Positions 45,011 through 53,910 are shown, numbered from the stretch's first letter. The stretch: 64,000 bases of DNA from Streptomyces leeuwenhoekii (GCF_001013905.1 NZ_LN831790.1:5842001-5906000), one strand, 5' to 3'. Numbers and translations are program-made. Notes: generated from the sequence alone by a model not told the origin.

Positions 45011-45136
45011 ACCGCCGCGGGGGCCGGGCGCGCGGGCCGCGGTGACCTCGGCGCAGCCCGTGCGCGGTAGCCTTCACGCTGCACACACGTGCGCACGGCA
45101 CTGCACCACCGGCCCGCATCTGGAGGAGCCACGGCG

Positions 45137-45580
45137 ATGGCGGAACACACCAGCTCGAGCATCACCATCGAGGCGGCACCGGCCGACGTCATGGGAGTGA
45201 TCGCCGACTTCGCCCGCTACCCCGACTGGACCGGCGAGGTGAAGGAGGCCGAGGTCCTCTCGGCCGACGAGCGGGGCCGGGCCGAGCAGGTCCGGCTCGT
45301 CATGGACGCCGGCGCCATCAAGGACGACCAGACGCTCGCCTACACCTGGACCGGCGACCACGAGGTCTCCTGGACGCTGGTGAAGTCCCAGATGCTGCGC
45401 AGCCTGGACGGCTCCTACCTGCTGAAGCCGGCCGGCGAGGGCGCCACCGAGGTCACCTACCGGCTCACCGTCGACGTCAAGATCCCGATGCTCGGCATGA
45501 TCAAGCGGAAGGCCGAGAAGGTCATCATCGACCGGGCGCTGGCGGGGCTGAAGAAGCGCGTGGAGTCGGGCGCGCGGTAA
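45137..45580 (+). CDS. SRPBCC (START-like, polyketide cyclase/dehydrase) protein
   Basis: 147-aa helix-grip fold protein. Pattern: ITIEAAPADVMGVIADFARYPDWTGEVKEAEV at the N-terminus, a beta sheet (AYTWTGDHEVSWTLVKSQ) and the long C-terminal helix KAEKVIIDRALAGLKKRVE. Proteins of this type bind hydrophobic ligands such as lipids. ATG 45137 has GGAGGAG upstream. It precedes the ArsA-like ATPase by 43 nt; the pairing is common in streptomycetes but the job is unknown. Confidence 0.9.
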   Translation: MAEHTSSSITIEAAPADVMGVIADFARYPDWTGEVKEAEVLSADERGRAEQVRLVMDAGAIKDDQTLAYTWTGDHEVSWTLVKSQMLRSLDGSYLLKPAGEGATEVTYRLTVDVKIPMLGMIKRKAEKVIIDRALAGLKKRVESGAR

Positions 45581-45609
45581 CCGCCCGGTTTACGGACGGC
45601 GCCCGAAGG

Positions 45610-45615
45610 TACCGT
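45610..45615 (+). promoter_or_regulatory. -10 box of a leaderless promoter (ArsA-like gene)
   Basis: TACCGT, 8 nt before ATG 45624. Confidence 0.45.
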
Positions 45616-45623
45616 TCACCCCC

Positions 45624-46796
45624 ATGCGCACCCTCCTGATCACGGGCCCGGGCGGCAGCGGTCGTACGACCGTCGCGGCCGCCACCGCACTGGCCGCCGC
45701 CCGTGCGGGCACCCGCACCCTGCTCCTCGGCGCCGACCGCGACGACACCCTCGGTGCCGCCCTCGGGACGCCGACCGGGCCCGAGCCCGTGTCCGCCGCG
45801 CCGCACCTCACCGCCTGGCGGCCCGACGCCGCCCAGGGCTTCCGCGACGACCTCGCCGCCCTCCAGGACCGCGCCGCCTCCGCCCTCGACCTGCTCGGCG
45901 CCACCCGCCTGGACCCCGAGGAGCTCACCCCGCTGCCCGGCGCCGAGGAACTCGCCCTGCTGCGCGCGCTGCGCGACGGCGCCCTCGCCGGCCGGCACGA
46001 CCTGCTCGTCGTCGACCTCCCGGCCGCCCCGCGCGCGCTCGCCCTGCTCGCCCTGCCCGGGGAACTGCGCCGTTATCTGCGCCGGCTGCTGCCCCCGGAG
46101 CGGCAGGCGGCCCGCGCCCTGCGCCCGGTCCTCGGCCGGCTCGCCGGGGTCCCCATGCCCGCCGAGTCGCTGTACGAGAACGCCGCCCGCTGGGACGCCG
46201 AACTCGGCGCGACCGAGGCGGTCCTCGCCGACCGCAGCACCGCCGTCCGGCTGGTCGCCGAACCCGGCCCCGCCGGCGCCGACGCCGTGCGCACCACCGT
46301 CCTCGGCCTCGCCCTGCGCGGACTGCCCGTCGAAGCCCTCCTCGCCAACCGGGTCCTGCCCGAGGACACCCCCGCCGACGGCTGGCTCGCCGGCCCCGTC
46401 GCCCAGCAGCGCAAAACCCTGGAGGAGTGGCAGGAGGCGTACGACGTACGCCGCGTCGCCCACCTCGGGCGCGACCCGCGCGGCGCGGACGACCTCGCCG
46501 CCCTCGCCGTGCCCGGCGCCGGCCCGCAGGCGTCCCCGGTGGAGTGGCCCGTCACCGACCGGATCGCCGACGACGGCGTCCTGGTCTGGCACATCCCGCT
46601 GCCCGGCGCCCGGCGCGAGGACCTGGACCTCGTCCGGCGCGGCGACGAACTGGTCGTCACCGCCGGTCCCTTCCGCCGGATCGTCCCGCTGCCCTCCGCG
46701 CTGCGCCGCTGCACCGTCGACGGGGCCGCCCTGCGCGACGGGGAGCTGAGGGTGCGCTTCGCGCCCGACCCCGCGCTGTGGCCGCGGACCCGGTGA
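45624..46796 (+). CDS. ArsA/GET3-like ATPase with HSP20-like C-terminal domain
   Basis: 390-aa P-loop ATPase. Walker A reads LITGPGGSGRTTVAAATAL; a switch region DLLVVDLPAAPRALALL follows. Residues ~320-390 form an ArsA-type HSP20-like beta domain (IPLPGARREDLDLVRRGDELVVTAG). The deviant Lys of the ArsA/MinD P-loop (GKGGVGKT) is Gly/Ser here, so classical dimer-type catalysis may differ. No arsenic genes are nearby, and a chaperone or targeting role is more likely. ATG 45624. Confidence 0.86.
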   Translation: MRTLLITGPGGSGRTTVAAATALAAARAGTRTLLLGADRDDTLGAALGTPTGPEPVSAAPHLTAWRPDAAQGFRDDLAALQDRAASALDLLGATRLDPEELTPLPGAEELALLRALRDGALAGRHDLLVVDLPAAPRALALLALPGELRRYLRRLLPPERQAARALRPVLGRLAGVPMPAESLYENAARWDAELGATEAVLADRSTAVRLVAEPGPAGADAVRTTVLGLALRGLPVEALLANRVLPEDTPADGWLAGPVAQQRKTLEEWQEAYDVRRVAHLGRDPRGADDLAALAVPGAGPQASPVEWPVTDRIADDGVLVWHIPLPGARREDLDLVRRGDELVVTAGPFRRIVPLPSALRRCTVDGAALRDGELRVRFAPDPALWPRTR

Positions 46797-46885
46797 ACCC
46801 CGCGGCCCCCTTCGGGTAACGTCGTAGGGACGAACCGTGGCCGGGCCGCAGTCCGCCGCGGCCAGCCGCAGTCAGGAGTGTCGTC

Positions 46886-47380
46886 ATGAGCGAAGAGCTC
46901 CCCCCGCCCGGCTCCGCCCGGGACGAGACGGCCGACGAGGTGCCGGCGGCCGACGCCGACGCGTGGGCGGCCGCGTGCGCGGAGGACCTCCAGGCCGAGC
47001 AGGCCCGCCGCCGCGCCCGGTACGGCCCGCCGCCCGGGTCGGCGGCGGAGGAACTGCGCAAGCTGGTCGACACCGTCGCCGACAAGCTCTCCGGGCTCCA
47101 GTCGCCGCTGCTCGGCGCGGTCGCCGGGCCCGCCGCCCAGCAGGTGGTGCGGCAGGTCGTCCAGCAGGCCAAGGCCGCCGTCGAGCCGGTCATCGAGCGC
47201 AACCCGGACGTCTTCGACCACCTGGCGGCGGCCGGCGGGGAGCTGCTCGCCGCCTACCGCTCGGCCGTCCAGGCCCAGGAGCGGCGCTGGACGGGCCGCG
47301 ACGACGAGACCCGCGCCCGGGACGAGCGCCGCGACGGCGACGGTGGCACCGGCCCCGGGGAACGTATCGACCTGGACTGA
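46886..47380 (+). CDS. DUF5304-type protein upstream of glkA
   Basis: 164-aa acidic protein with a helical core (AAEELRKLVDTVADKLSGL, VVRQVVQQAKAAVEPVIERNPDVF) and a charged, disordered C-terminus. It corresponds in position to S. coelicolor SCO2127, which has been linked to glucokinase expression and interaction with BldKB. No catalytic motif. ATG 46886 follows CAGGAG. It is 137 nt ahead of glkA in the same direction. Confidence 0.82.
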   Translation: MSEELPPPGSARDETADEVPAADADAWAAACAEDLQAEQARRRARYGPPPGSAAEELRKLVDTVADKLSGLQSPLLGAVAGPAAQQVVRQVVQQAKAAVEPVIERNPDVFDHLAAAGGELLAAYRSAVQAQERRWTGRDDETRARDERRDGDGGTGPGERIDLD

Positions 47381-47517
47381 CGCCCCCCGGGAGCGGTCGG
47401 GGAAGGGGTCCCGGGAGGCCGCCGGGCCCGCGCTCGGGCGGGCGACCGACCGGCAACGCACGGCGGTGCCTCGGGTACGGTTGGCCGTAGCGGGGCTCGA
47501 CCGAAACTGAGGGATTC

Positions 47518-48471
47518 ATGGGACTCACCATCGGCGTCGACATCGGCGGCACGAAGATCGCGGCCGGCGTGGTCGACGAGGAAGGCAACATCCTCTCGAC
47601 CTTCAAGGTGCCGACCCCCACCACGCCCGAGGCCATCGTGGACGCCATCGCCTCGGCGGTGGAGGGCGCACGCGCGGGGCACGAGATCGTCGGCGTGGGC
47701 ATCGGCGCCGCCGGCTACGTCAACCGCCAGCGGTCGACGGTGTACTTCGCGCCGAACATCGACTGGCGCAACGAGCCGCTGAAGGAGAAGGTCGAGGCGC
47801 GCGTGGGCCTCCCGGTCGTCGTGGAGAACGACGCCAACGCGGCGGCCTGGGGCGAGTACCGGTTCGGTGCCGGCAAGGGCCACCGGAACGTCATCTGCAT
47901 CACGCTCGGCACCGGCCTCGGCGGCGGCATCATCATCGGCAACAAGCTGCGCCGCGGCCACTTCGGCGTGGCCGCCGAGTTCGGCCACATCCGCATGGTG
48001 CCCGACGGCCTGCTGTGCGGCTGCGGCTCGCAGGGCTGCTGGGAGCAGTACGCCTCCGGCCGCGCCCTGGTGCGCTACGCCAAGCAGCGCGCCAACGCCA
48101 CCCCCGAGCAGGCCGACGTCCTGCTCGGCCTCGGCGACGGCACCCCCGACGGCATCGAGGGCAAGCACATCTCCATGGCCGCCCGGCAGGGCTGCCCGGT
48201 CGCCGTCGACTCCTACCGCGAGCTGGCCCGCTGGGTCGGCGCGGGCCTGGCCGACCTGGCCTCCCTCTTCGATCCGTCCGCCTTCATCGTCGGCGGCGGC
48301 CTGTCCGACGAGGGCGAGCTGGTCCTCGGCCCGATCCGCAAGTCCTACAAGCGCTGGCTGGTCGGCGGCAACTGGCGTCCGGTGGCCGACGTCCTCGCCG
48401 CCCAGCTCGGCAACAAGGCCGGTCTGGTGGGCGCGGCGGACCTGGCCCGGGAGCCCGACCCGATCATGTAG
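47518..48471 (+). CDS. glkA: ROK-family glucokinase, carbon catabolite regulator
   Basis: 317-aa glucose kinase. ATP site IGVDIGGTKIAAGVVD, catalytic Asp in VVENDANAAAWGEYRFG, second phosphate loop TLGTGLGGGI, sugar-binding EFGHIRMV and the ROK zinc motif CGCGSQGCWEQYASG. In Streptomyces this enzyme phosphorylates glucose and is also needed for glucose repression. ATG 47518 follows TGAGGGA. It ends at a perfect hairpin that runs straight into the next promoter. Confidence 0.97.
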   Translation: MGLTIGVDIGGTKIAAGVVDEEGNILSTFKVPTPTTPEAIVDAIASAVEGARAGHEIVGVGIGAAGYVNRQRSTVYFAPNIDWRNEPLKEKVEARVGLPVVVENDANAAAWGEYRFGAGKGHRNVICITLGTGLGGGIIIGNKLRRGHFGVAAEFGHIRMVPDGLLCGCGSQGCWEQYASGRALVRYAKQRANATPEQADVLLGLGDGTPDGIEGKHISMAARQGCPVAVDSYRELARWVGAGLADLASLFDPSAFIVGGGLSDEGELVLGPIRKSYKRWLVGGNWRPVADVLAAQLGNKAGLVGAADLAREPDPIM

Positions 48472-48543
48472 CGCGCCCGCACGCGAGCCGGACGCGGGGG
48501 CCGCCGCGCCCTCGCACCGGTGGCACGCGTGCGCGTCCGTCCG

Positions 48544-48590
48544 TACGCCCGCGCCCGCCGTCCCGCCCCGGGACGGCGGGCGCGGGCGTA
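48544..48590 (+). terminator. Terminator after glkA
   Basis: Perfect 22-bp stem (48544-48565 with 48569-48590) and 3-nt loop. Its last two bases form the start of the TATCTT -10 box at 48589-48594. Confidence 0.85.
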
Positions 48591-48594
48591 TCTT
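48589..48594 (+). promoter_or_regulatory. -10 box of a leaderless promoter (EEP gene)
   Basis: TATCTT, 7 nt before ATG 48602, overlapping the 3' end of the glkA terminator stem. Confidence 0.5.
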
Positions 48595-48601
48595 GATCGT
48601 C

Positions 48602-49360
48602 ATGGCGAACGCGACCGAGTTGCTCCCCGGCTCCCGCACGGAAGACGACGGTTCCGCCGTCGTCCGCGTCCTCAGCTACAACATCCGCTCCCTGCGCGAC
48701 GACACCGCCGCCCTCGCCCGGGTGATCGGCGCCTGCGCCCCGGATCTGGTCCTGGTGCAGGAGGCGCCCCGCTTCTTCCGCTGGCGCAAGAAGCTCGCCC
48801 GGCTCGCCGCCGCGTCGGGGCTGGTGGTCCTCACCGGCGGGGCCACGGCGGCCGGCCCGGCGATCCTCTGCTCGCTGCGCGCCACCGTCGAGCGCACCGA
48901 GGACGTGCTCCTGCCGCTCACCCCGGGCCTGCACCGGCGGGGCTTCGCGACGGCCGTCGTCCGCTTCGGGGGCGCCCGGCTCGGCGTGCTGAGCTGCCAT
49001 CTGTCGCTGCAGAGCGACGAGCGGTACGTCCAGGGCGGTCTGCTGCTCGACCGGATCGCCGCGATGGGGGTCGAGCACGTGGTCGCCGGCGGCGACCTGA
49101 ACGAGCGGCCCGGCGGGCGCACGTTCCGCCGCCTCGCCGAGGGGCTGCAGGACTGCTGGGAGACGGCGCCCTGGGGCGGCGAGCACACCTCCACGCCCGC
49201 CGACCCCCGCCGGCGCATCGACGCCGTCTTCGCCTCCCCGGGCATCGAGGTCCTCGGCTGCGGGGTGCCGCTGGGCACCCCCGGGGTGAGCGAGGGGGAC
49301 CTGCGGGCGGCCACGGACCACCTGCCGGTGCTGGCCGCGCTCAGGGTCCCCGCGGCCTAG
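48602..49360 (+). CDS. Endonuclease/exonuclease/phosphatase family protein
   Basis: 252-aa EEP-fold metal-dependent hydrolase. Motifs in order: VLSYNIRSLR, LVLVQEAPRF (metal Glu), LGVLSCHLSL, VVAGGDLNERPG (Asp-Asn pair), RRRIDAVFAS and TDHLPVLAAL (terminal Asp-His). Length and lack of signal indicate a cytoplasmic phosphatase or nuclease; the target is not clear. ATG 48602 fits a leaderless promoter; the longer frame upstream runs through glkA and is not real. Confidence 0.9.
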   Translation: MANATELLPGSRTEDDGSAVVRVLSYNIRSLRDDTAALARVIGACAPDLVLVQEAPRFFRWRKKLARLAAASGLVVLTGGATAAGPAILCSLRATVERTEDVLLPLTPGLHRRGFATAVVRFGGARLGVLSCHLSLQSDERYVQGGLLLDRIAAMGVEHVVAGGDLNERPGGRTFRRLAEGLQDCWETAPWGGEHTSTPADPRRRIDAVFASPGIEVLGCGVPLGTPGVSEGDLRAATDHLPVLAALRVPAA

Positions 49361-49406
49361 GGTCTCCCGTCCGGCGGCCCCGCCCTGCCAAGGCCCGGGG
49401 CCGGGC

Positions 49407-50021
49407 TCAGACCACCGCTCCCCGCCCCGGGTCGTCGCCGTCCTCGTCGTCGGTGCGCATCCGGGCCACCAGGGTGGCGAAGCCGCCGAGGAAACCGCCG
49501 ATGCCGAGCGTCGCCAGCCACCAGGTCATGTCCCAGCGCAGCAGCACCGCCACCAGGAGCAGCAGCGGTCCGCCGATCACCGCCAGCCAGGCGAACTTGG
49601 CGGTCGGGTCGGCCTGCGGCAGCGGCGGCGGCTCCGGCGGCACGAAGTGGCCCTCGTCGTCCGGGCCGAAGTCGGTGTCGGACGGCTCGGCCACCGCGTA
49701 GTCGCGCGGGCCGACGCCGGGCGCGAAGGAGACCGAGCTGCCGAGCGGCGCGGCCGGCGCGGCCGTGTCCTCGGCCGGCCGCACCGGCTCGTCGTCGTTG
49801 GTGACCGGCTCCAGCAGCGCCAGGTCCTCCACCGACTTGAACGGCTTGGCGCCCGGCGGGTCCGGCGGCTCGTCGCCGTACCCGGCGACGATGGCCGCCC
49901 AGGCCGCGTCCTCGTCGAAGGGCGCGCGCTGCTCCTCGGGCTCGGGTTTCTCCCTGCCCTCCCTGCCCGCGTGGTCCTCGCGGTCCTCGCGGTCCTCGCG
50001 GTCCGCATCGTGCTCAGCCAC
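49407..50021 (-). CDS. Acidic membrane protein of unknown function
   Basis: 204-aa protein with a very acidic, repetitive N-terminus (a DRED repeat, then EGREKPEPEEQ) and a Pro-rich middle, ending in two helices (FAWLAVIGGPLLLLVAVLL and WWLATLGIGGFLGGFATLV). GTG 50021 overlaps the end of the hydrolase gene by 8 nt and gives a Glu/Asp-rich start. The repeat is encoded by a 9-bp tandem repeat. No known domain. Confidence 0.8.
   Translation of the reverse strand: MAEHDADREDREDREDHAGREGREKPEPEEQRAPFDEDAAWAAIVAGYGDEPPDPPGAKPFKSVEDLALLEPVTNDDEPVRPAEDTAAPAAPLGSSVSFAPGVGPRDYAVAEPSDTDFGPDDEGHFVPPEPPPLPQADPTAKFAWLAVIGGPLLLLVAVLLRWDMTWWLATLGIGGFLGGFATLVARMRTDDEDGDDPGRGAVV
49973..50004. repeat. 9-bp tandem repeat, 3.4 copies
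   Basis: GGTCCTCGC repeated at 49973, 49982 and 49991, plus a partial copy, encoding Asp-Arg-Glu units on the minus strand. Likely to vary in copy number. Confidence 0.75.
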
Positions 50022-50817
50022 CGGTGGTCGCCCCTTCCTTGCCGAGACCGGGCTCCGGCTCCCTGACGGCACCGGGCGCGAGCCGGCCGATGAACGAGGC
50101 GCTCTCCTCGAAGATCCGCTCGGCGTCATGGTCCAACGTCGCGACGTGGTAGCTCTGTTCCAGCAGGATCTCCGTCACGTCCGTCGAGGAGACGCGGCCG
50201 AGGATACGGGCCGAGTCGGCCGGCGGCACCACATGGTCCTGGGGGCTGCGCAGGAGCAGCAGCGGCTGGGTGACCCGCGGCAGCTCGCCGTCGACGAGGC
50301 GGAAGAAGCGGCGCAGCGAGTGGGCCGCGTGCAGCGGCACCCGGTCGTAACCGAGCTCGGCGGCGCCCGGCTTGGCGATGTCGCTGGCGATGCCCCTGGT
50401 CGTACGGACGAGATGGCGGGCGACCGGCAGGGCGTAGGCGGACAGGCCGTGCACCTTGTTCGCCGGGTTGACGACGATCACGCCGTCGACCGCGTCCCCG
50501 TGCCGCGCGGCCAGCCGCAGCGCCAGGGCGCCGCCCATGGACAGTCCGGCCACGAAGACGCGCGAGCAGCGCTCGCGCAGGGCGCGCAGCTCGCGGTCCA
50601 CCTCCGCGTACCAGTCCTGCCAGCCGGTCGGCTGCATGTCCTCCCAGCGAGTGCCGTGCCCGGGCAGCAGCGGCAGGGCGACGGTCACCTCCCGCGCGGC
50701 GAGGTACCGCGCCCAGGGGCGCAGCGACTGCGGGGAACCGGTGAAGCCGTGACAGAGCAGGACGCCGGCGTCACCGCCCTGGTGGCGGTACGGCTCGGCT
50801 CCGGGGAGGACCGGCAC
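50014..50817 (-). CDS. Alpha/beta hydrolase, monoacylglycerol lipase/carboxylesterase type
   Basis: 267-aa cytoplasmic hydrolase. Oxyanion region LLCHGFTGSPQSLRPWA, nucleophile elbow VFVAGLSMGGALAL, catalytic Asp in SPQDHVVP and His in QSYHVATLDHD. It resembles Est30-type carboxylesterases and monoacylglycerol lipases. GTG 50817 has AAGGAG 8 nt upstream. It is divergent from a lysophosphatidate acyltransferase, so both may work on glycerolipids. Confidence 0.92.
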   Translation of the reverse strand: MPVLPGAEPYRHQGGDAGVLLCHGFTGSPQSLRPWARYLAAREVTVALPLLPGHGTRWEDMQPTGWQDWYAEVDRELRALRERCSRVFVAGLSMGGALALRLAARHGDAVDGVIVVNPANKVHGLSAYALPVARHLVRTTRGIASDIAKPGAAELGYDRVPLHAAHSLRRFFRLVDGELPRVTQPLLLLRSPQDHVVPPADSARILGRVSSTDVTEILLEQSYHVATLDHDAERIFEESASFIGRLAPGAVREPEPGLGKEGATTGG

Positions 50818-50996
50818 CTTTCGGTCTCCTTCGTGTGGGCGTGAAGGGGCTGCACGTCGTCTGTCGGGACGGGGCGGGCGGGCCGCCGGTTGCGGTACTT
50901 CACGGTACGCGACCGCACTGACACCGACCAGGGCCGTCGGCCCCTTCGGCGGCGGGCCGGGTTAAGGTCTGTTCGACACACACAGGAGGCACTCGG

Positions 50997-51797
50997 TTGT
51001 TGTACGGCGCGATGAAGGTCACCATCGGGGGTCCGCTGAAGCTTGCCTTCCGGCCCTGGGTGGAGGGCCTCGAGAACGTCCCCGCCGAGGGCCCGGCGAT
51101 CCTGGCGAGCAATCATCTGTCGTTCTCCGACTCGTTCTTCCTGCCCGCCGTCCTCGACCGCAAGGTCACCTTCATCGCCAAGGCCGAGTACTTCACCACG
51201 CCCGGCATCAAGGGGCGGCTGACCGCGGCGTTCTTCAAGGGGGTCGGCCAGCTTCCGGTGGACCGCTCCGGTGCGCGGGGCGCCGGCGAGGCCGCGATCA
51301 AGAGCGGCATCGAGGTCCTGGAGCGCGGCGAGCTGTTCGGCATCTACCCGGAGGGCACCCGCTCGCCCGACGGGCGCCTGTACCGCGGCAAGCCGGGCGG
51401 CCTCGCGCGCGTGGCGCTCGCCACCGGCGCCCCCGTCCTCCCGGTCGCCATGATCGACACCGAGAAGATCCAGCCGCCCGGGAAGGTCGTCCCGAAACTG
51501 ATGCGGCCGGGCATCCGCATCGGCAGGCCCCTGGACTTCAGCCGCTACCAGGGCATGGAGCACGACCGCTTCGTGCTCCGCGCGGTGACCGACGAGGTCA
51601 TGTACGAGATCATGAAGCTGTCCGGCCAGGAGTACGTCGACATGTACGCGACCGCCATGAAGCGGCAGCTCGCGGACGCGGCGAAGGCCGAGAAGGAGGC
51701 GAGCAAGGCGGCGAAGGCCGCGTTCGCCCAGGCCGAGAAGGACCAGGCCGAGAAGGACCAGGCGGCAGAGGAACGCGTGGAGAACGAGCAGCCCTAG
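50997..51797 (+). CDS. 1-acyl-sn-glycerol-3-phosphate acyltransferase
   Basis: 266-aa PlsC-family enzyme that acylates lysophosphatidate to phosphatidate. Active-site block SNHLSFSDSFFLP (HX4D), substrate loop FGIYPEGTRSPDG and PVAMIDTEKIQP. The C-terminus is a Lys/Glu/Ala-rich coiled tail (KAEKEASKAAKAAF). TTG 50997 is used: AGGAGG lies 7 nt upstream and no ATG fits as well. Transcribed toward the two-component pair starting 23 nt downstream. Confidence 0.93.
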   Translation: MLYGAMKVTIGGPLKLAFRPWVEGLENVPAEGPAILASNHLSFSDSFFLPAVLDRKVTFIAKAEYFTTPGIKGRLTAAFFKGVGQLPVDRSGARGAGEAAIKSGIEVLERGELFGIYPEGTRSPDGRLYRGKPGGLARVALATGAPVLPVAMIDTEKIQPPGKVVPKLMRPGIRIGRPLDFSRYQGMEHDRFVLRAVTDEVMYEIMKLSGQEYVDMYATAMKRQLADAAKAEKEASKAAKAAFAQAEKDQAEKDQAAEERVENEQP

Positions 51798-51820
51798 TCC
51801 CGCACGGGAACAGGGCCGGG

Positions 51821-53074
51821 GTGGGGGACATGGCCAGGCGCGAGTCGGTCAGGAGGATGTCGGTCGAGCAGCCGCTGTGGCACGCGCTCACCGCGTACCG
51901 GGTGCTCACGATGGTGTACGCCATCGGCCTGTTCGCCACCGCGTACCAGGAGTTCACCCGCCCCTGGCTGGCCGTCGCCTACTACGCCGTGCTGTCCGTG
52001 TGGACGCTGGCCACCCTCCCCAGGGTCGCGGGCGCGGCCGGCTGCACCAAGCGCTTCCTCGCCGCCGACCTGGCCATCGCCCTCACCGGCATCCTGCTCA
52101 CCCCCCTCGCCGACACCCACGAGCGGATCACGGCGGGCGGCCCGACCCTGCCCTCGATATGGACCGCCGGGTCCGTGCTGGCCTTCGCCATCAAGGGCGG
52201 CTGGCGCTGGGCCGCCCTCGCCTCCACCCTCGTCGCCGCCGCCAACCTGATCGAGCGCGGCGCCCCGGCCCGTGACACCGTGCACAACGTCATCCTGGTC
52301 TGGGTGGCCTCCATCGCCATCGGGTACGTCGTCGAGGTCGCCCGCGCCTCCGAGCGCACCCTCGCCCGCGCCCTGGAGATCGAGGCCGCCACCCGGGAGC
52401 GCGAGCGGCTCGCCCGCGACATCCACGACGGCGTGCTCCAGGTGCTGGCCATGGTGCAGCGGCGCGGCGCCGTCCTCGGCGGTGAGGCGGCCGAGCTGGG
52501 GCGGCTGGCCGGCGAGCAGGAGGTGGCGCTGCGCACGCTGGTCTCCAAGGGCGTGGCGCCCGCCCCCCGGGTGCCGGCGTCCCCGCCGCCCGCCGCCCGC
52601 GGGTCCCGGGGCGCCGCCGGGCGGGCCGTCGCGGAGACCGGCGAGGACGGGGACGGCCCCGTCGATCTGCGGGCCCTGCTCGCCCCGTACGCCGGTTCGC
52701 GCGTGAGCCTCGCCGAGCCCGGGGCGCCCGTCCTGCTGGCGCCGGCCGCGGCCCGCGAGGTCGCCGCGGCCGTCGGCGCCGCCCTGGACAACGTCCGCGC
52801 GCACGCCGGGGAGCAGGCCCGCGCGTGGCTCCTGGTCGAGGACGAACCGGACGAAGTGATCGTCACCGTACGGGACGACGGGCCCGGCATCCCGGAGGGC
52901 CGGCTCGCGCAGGCCGAGGGCGAGGGGCGGCTGGGGGTGGCCCTGTCGATCCGCGGCCGGCTGCGCGACCTCGGCGGCAGCGCGGAGCTGATCTCGGTAC
53001 CGGGGCAGGGCACGGAAGTGGAACTGAAAGTACCCAAGCACGCGAAGGACACACGGGGGAAGGCGGAGCGGTGA
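51821..53074 (+). CDS. Sensor histidine kinase (PspC-less NarX/DegS type)
   Basis: 417-aa kinase with four or five helices in residues ~20-175 and little extracytoplasmic sequence. HisKA_3 box RLARDIHDGVLQVLAMVQRRG (phospho-His), a variable Ala/Pro insert, then HATPase with DNVRAHA, DDGPGI and GRLGVALSIRGR. It corresponds in place to the S. coelicolor SCO2120/2121 pair described as MacRS, if memory serves. GTG 51821 is listed; ATG 51830 with GGGGGA close by is as good. Coupled to the following regulator. Confidence 0.92.
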   Translation: MGDMARRESVRRMSVEQPLWHALTAYRVLTMVYAIGLFATAYQEFTRPWLAVAYYAVLSVWTLATLPRVAGAAGCTKRFLAADLAIALTGILLTPLADTHERITAGGPTLPSIWTAGSVLAFAIKGGWRWAALASTLVAAANLIERGAPARDTVHNVILVWVASIAIGYVVEVARASERTLARALEIEAATRERERLARDIHDGVLQVLAMVQRRGAVLGGEAAELGRLAGEQEVALRTLVSKGVAPAPRVPASPPPAARGSRGAAGRAVAETGEDGDGPVDLRALLAPYAGSRVSLAEPGAPVLLAPAAAREVAAAVGAALDNVRAHAGEQARAWLLVEDEPDEVIVTVRDDGPGIPEGRLAQAEGEGRLGVALSIRGRLRDLGGSAELISVPGQGTEVELKVPKHAKDTRGKAER

Positions 53075-53763
53075 TGGCGCAGACCACGCGGGAGCGACGG
53101 GACGCGATCAAGGTGATGGTGGTCGACGACCACCCGATGTGGCGCGACGCGGTCGCCCGCGACCTGTCCGAGTCCGGCTTCGAGGTCGTCGCCACCGCGG
53201 GCGACGGCGACCAGGCGGTGCGCCGCGCCCGGGCGGCCGCGCCGGACGTCCTGGTGCTCGACCTGAACCTGCCCGGCAAGCCCGGCGTTCAGGTCTGCAA
53301 GGAGGTCGTCGCCGCCGACCCGGGGATCCGCGTCCTGGTGCTGTCGGCGAGCGGCGAGCACGCGGACGTGCTGGAGGCGGTGAAGTCGGGGGCGACCGGC
53401 TATCTGCTGAAGTCGGCCTCCACGGAGGAGCTGCAGGACGCGGTGCGCCGCACCGCCGCCGGCGACCCGGTGTTCACCCCGGGCCTGGCCGGCCTGGTCC
53501 TCGGCGAGTACCGCCGGCTCGCCTCCGAACCGGCGCCCGCGCCGGACACCGAGAGCCCCAAGGCGCCGCGGCTGACCGAGCGGGAGACCGAGGTGCTCCG
53601 CCTGGTCGCCAAGGGCCTGAGCTACAAGCAGATCGCCGAGCGGCTGGTCATCTCCCACCGCACGGTGCAGAACCACGTGCAGAACACCCTCGGCAAGCTC
53701 CAGTTGCACAACCGCGTGGAGCTGGTGCGGTACGCGATCGAGCGCGGACTCGACGACGCGTAG
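53074..53763 (+). CDS. NarL-family response regulator
   Basis: 229-aa regulator. Receiver: VMVVDDHPMWRDAVA, phospho-Asp in VLVLDLNLPGKPG, Ser in VLSASGE, Lys in GYLLKSAS. LuxR-type output: LTERETEVLRLVAKGLSYKQ and HRTVQNHVQNTLGKL. ATG 53074 follows GGAG at proper distance; GTG 53071, overlapping the kinase stop, is the alternative. Same position as the MacR regulator of S. coelicolor; orthology not tested. Confidence 0.94.
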   Translation: MAQTTRERRDAIKVMVVDDHPMWRDAVARDLSESGFEVVATAGDGDQAVRRARAAAPDVLVLDLNLPGKPGVQVCKEVVAADPGIRVLVLSASGEHADVLEAVKSGATGYLLKSASTEELQDAVRRTAAGDPVFTPGLAGLVLGEYRRLASEPAPAPDTESPKAPRLTERETEVLRLVAKGLSYKQIAERLVISHRTVQNHVQNTLGKLQLHNRVELVRYAIERGLDDA

Positions 53764-53910
53764 CGCCGTGCGCGGGCGGACGCCGTCCCCTCCGGCCCGC
53801 GCACGGCTGCCGCCCCCGACCGGCACCGCCGGGTCCGGGCCCGTATATTCGGCACCGTAGATCACCACTCATCGGACATGTCCCCCGAGACCGGCAGAAC
53901 GGGAGCGGTC

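Noticed and set aside
53878..53910. ATG 53878 as the D-LDH start
   Set aside because: No ribosome site, and the extra residues are not family-like; GTG 53911 has GGGAG at good spacing, though the ATG is not excluded.
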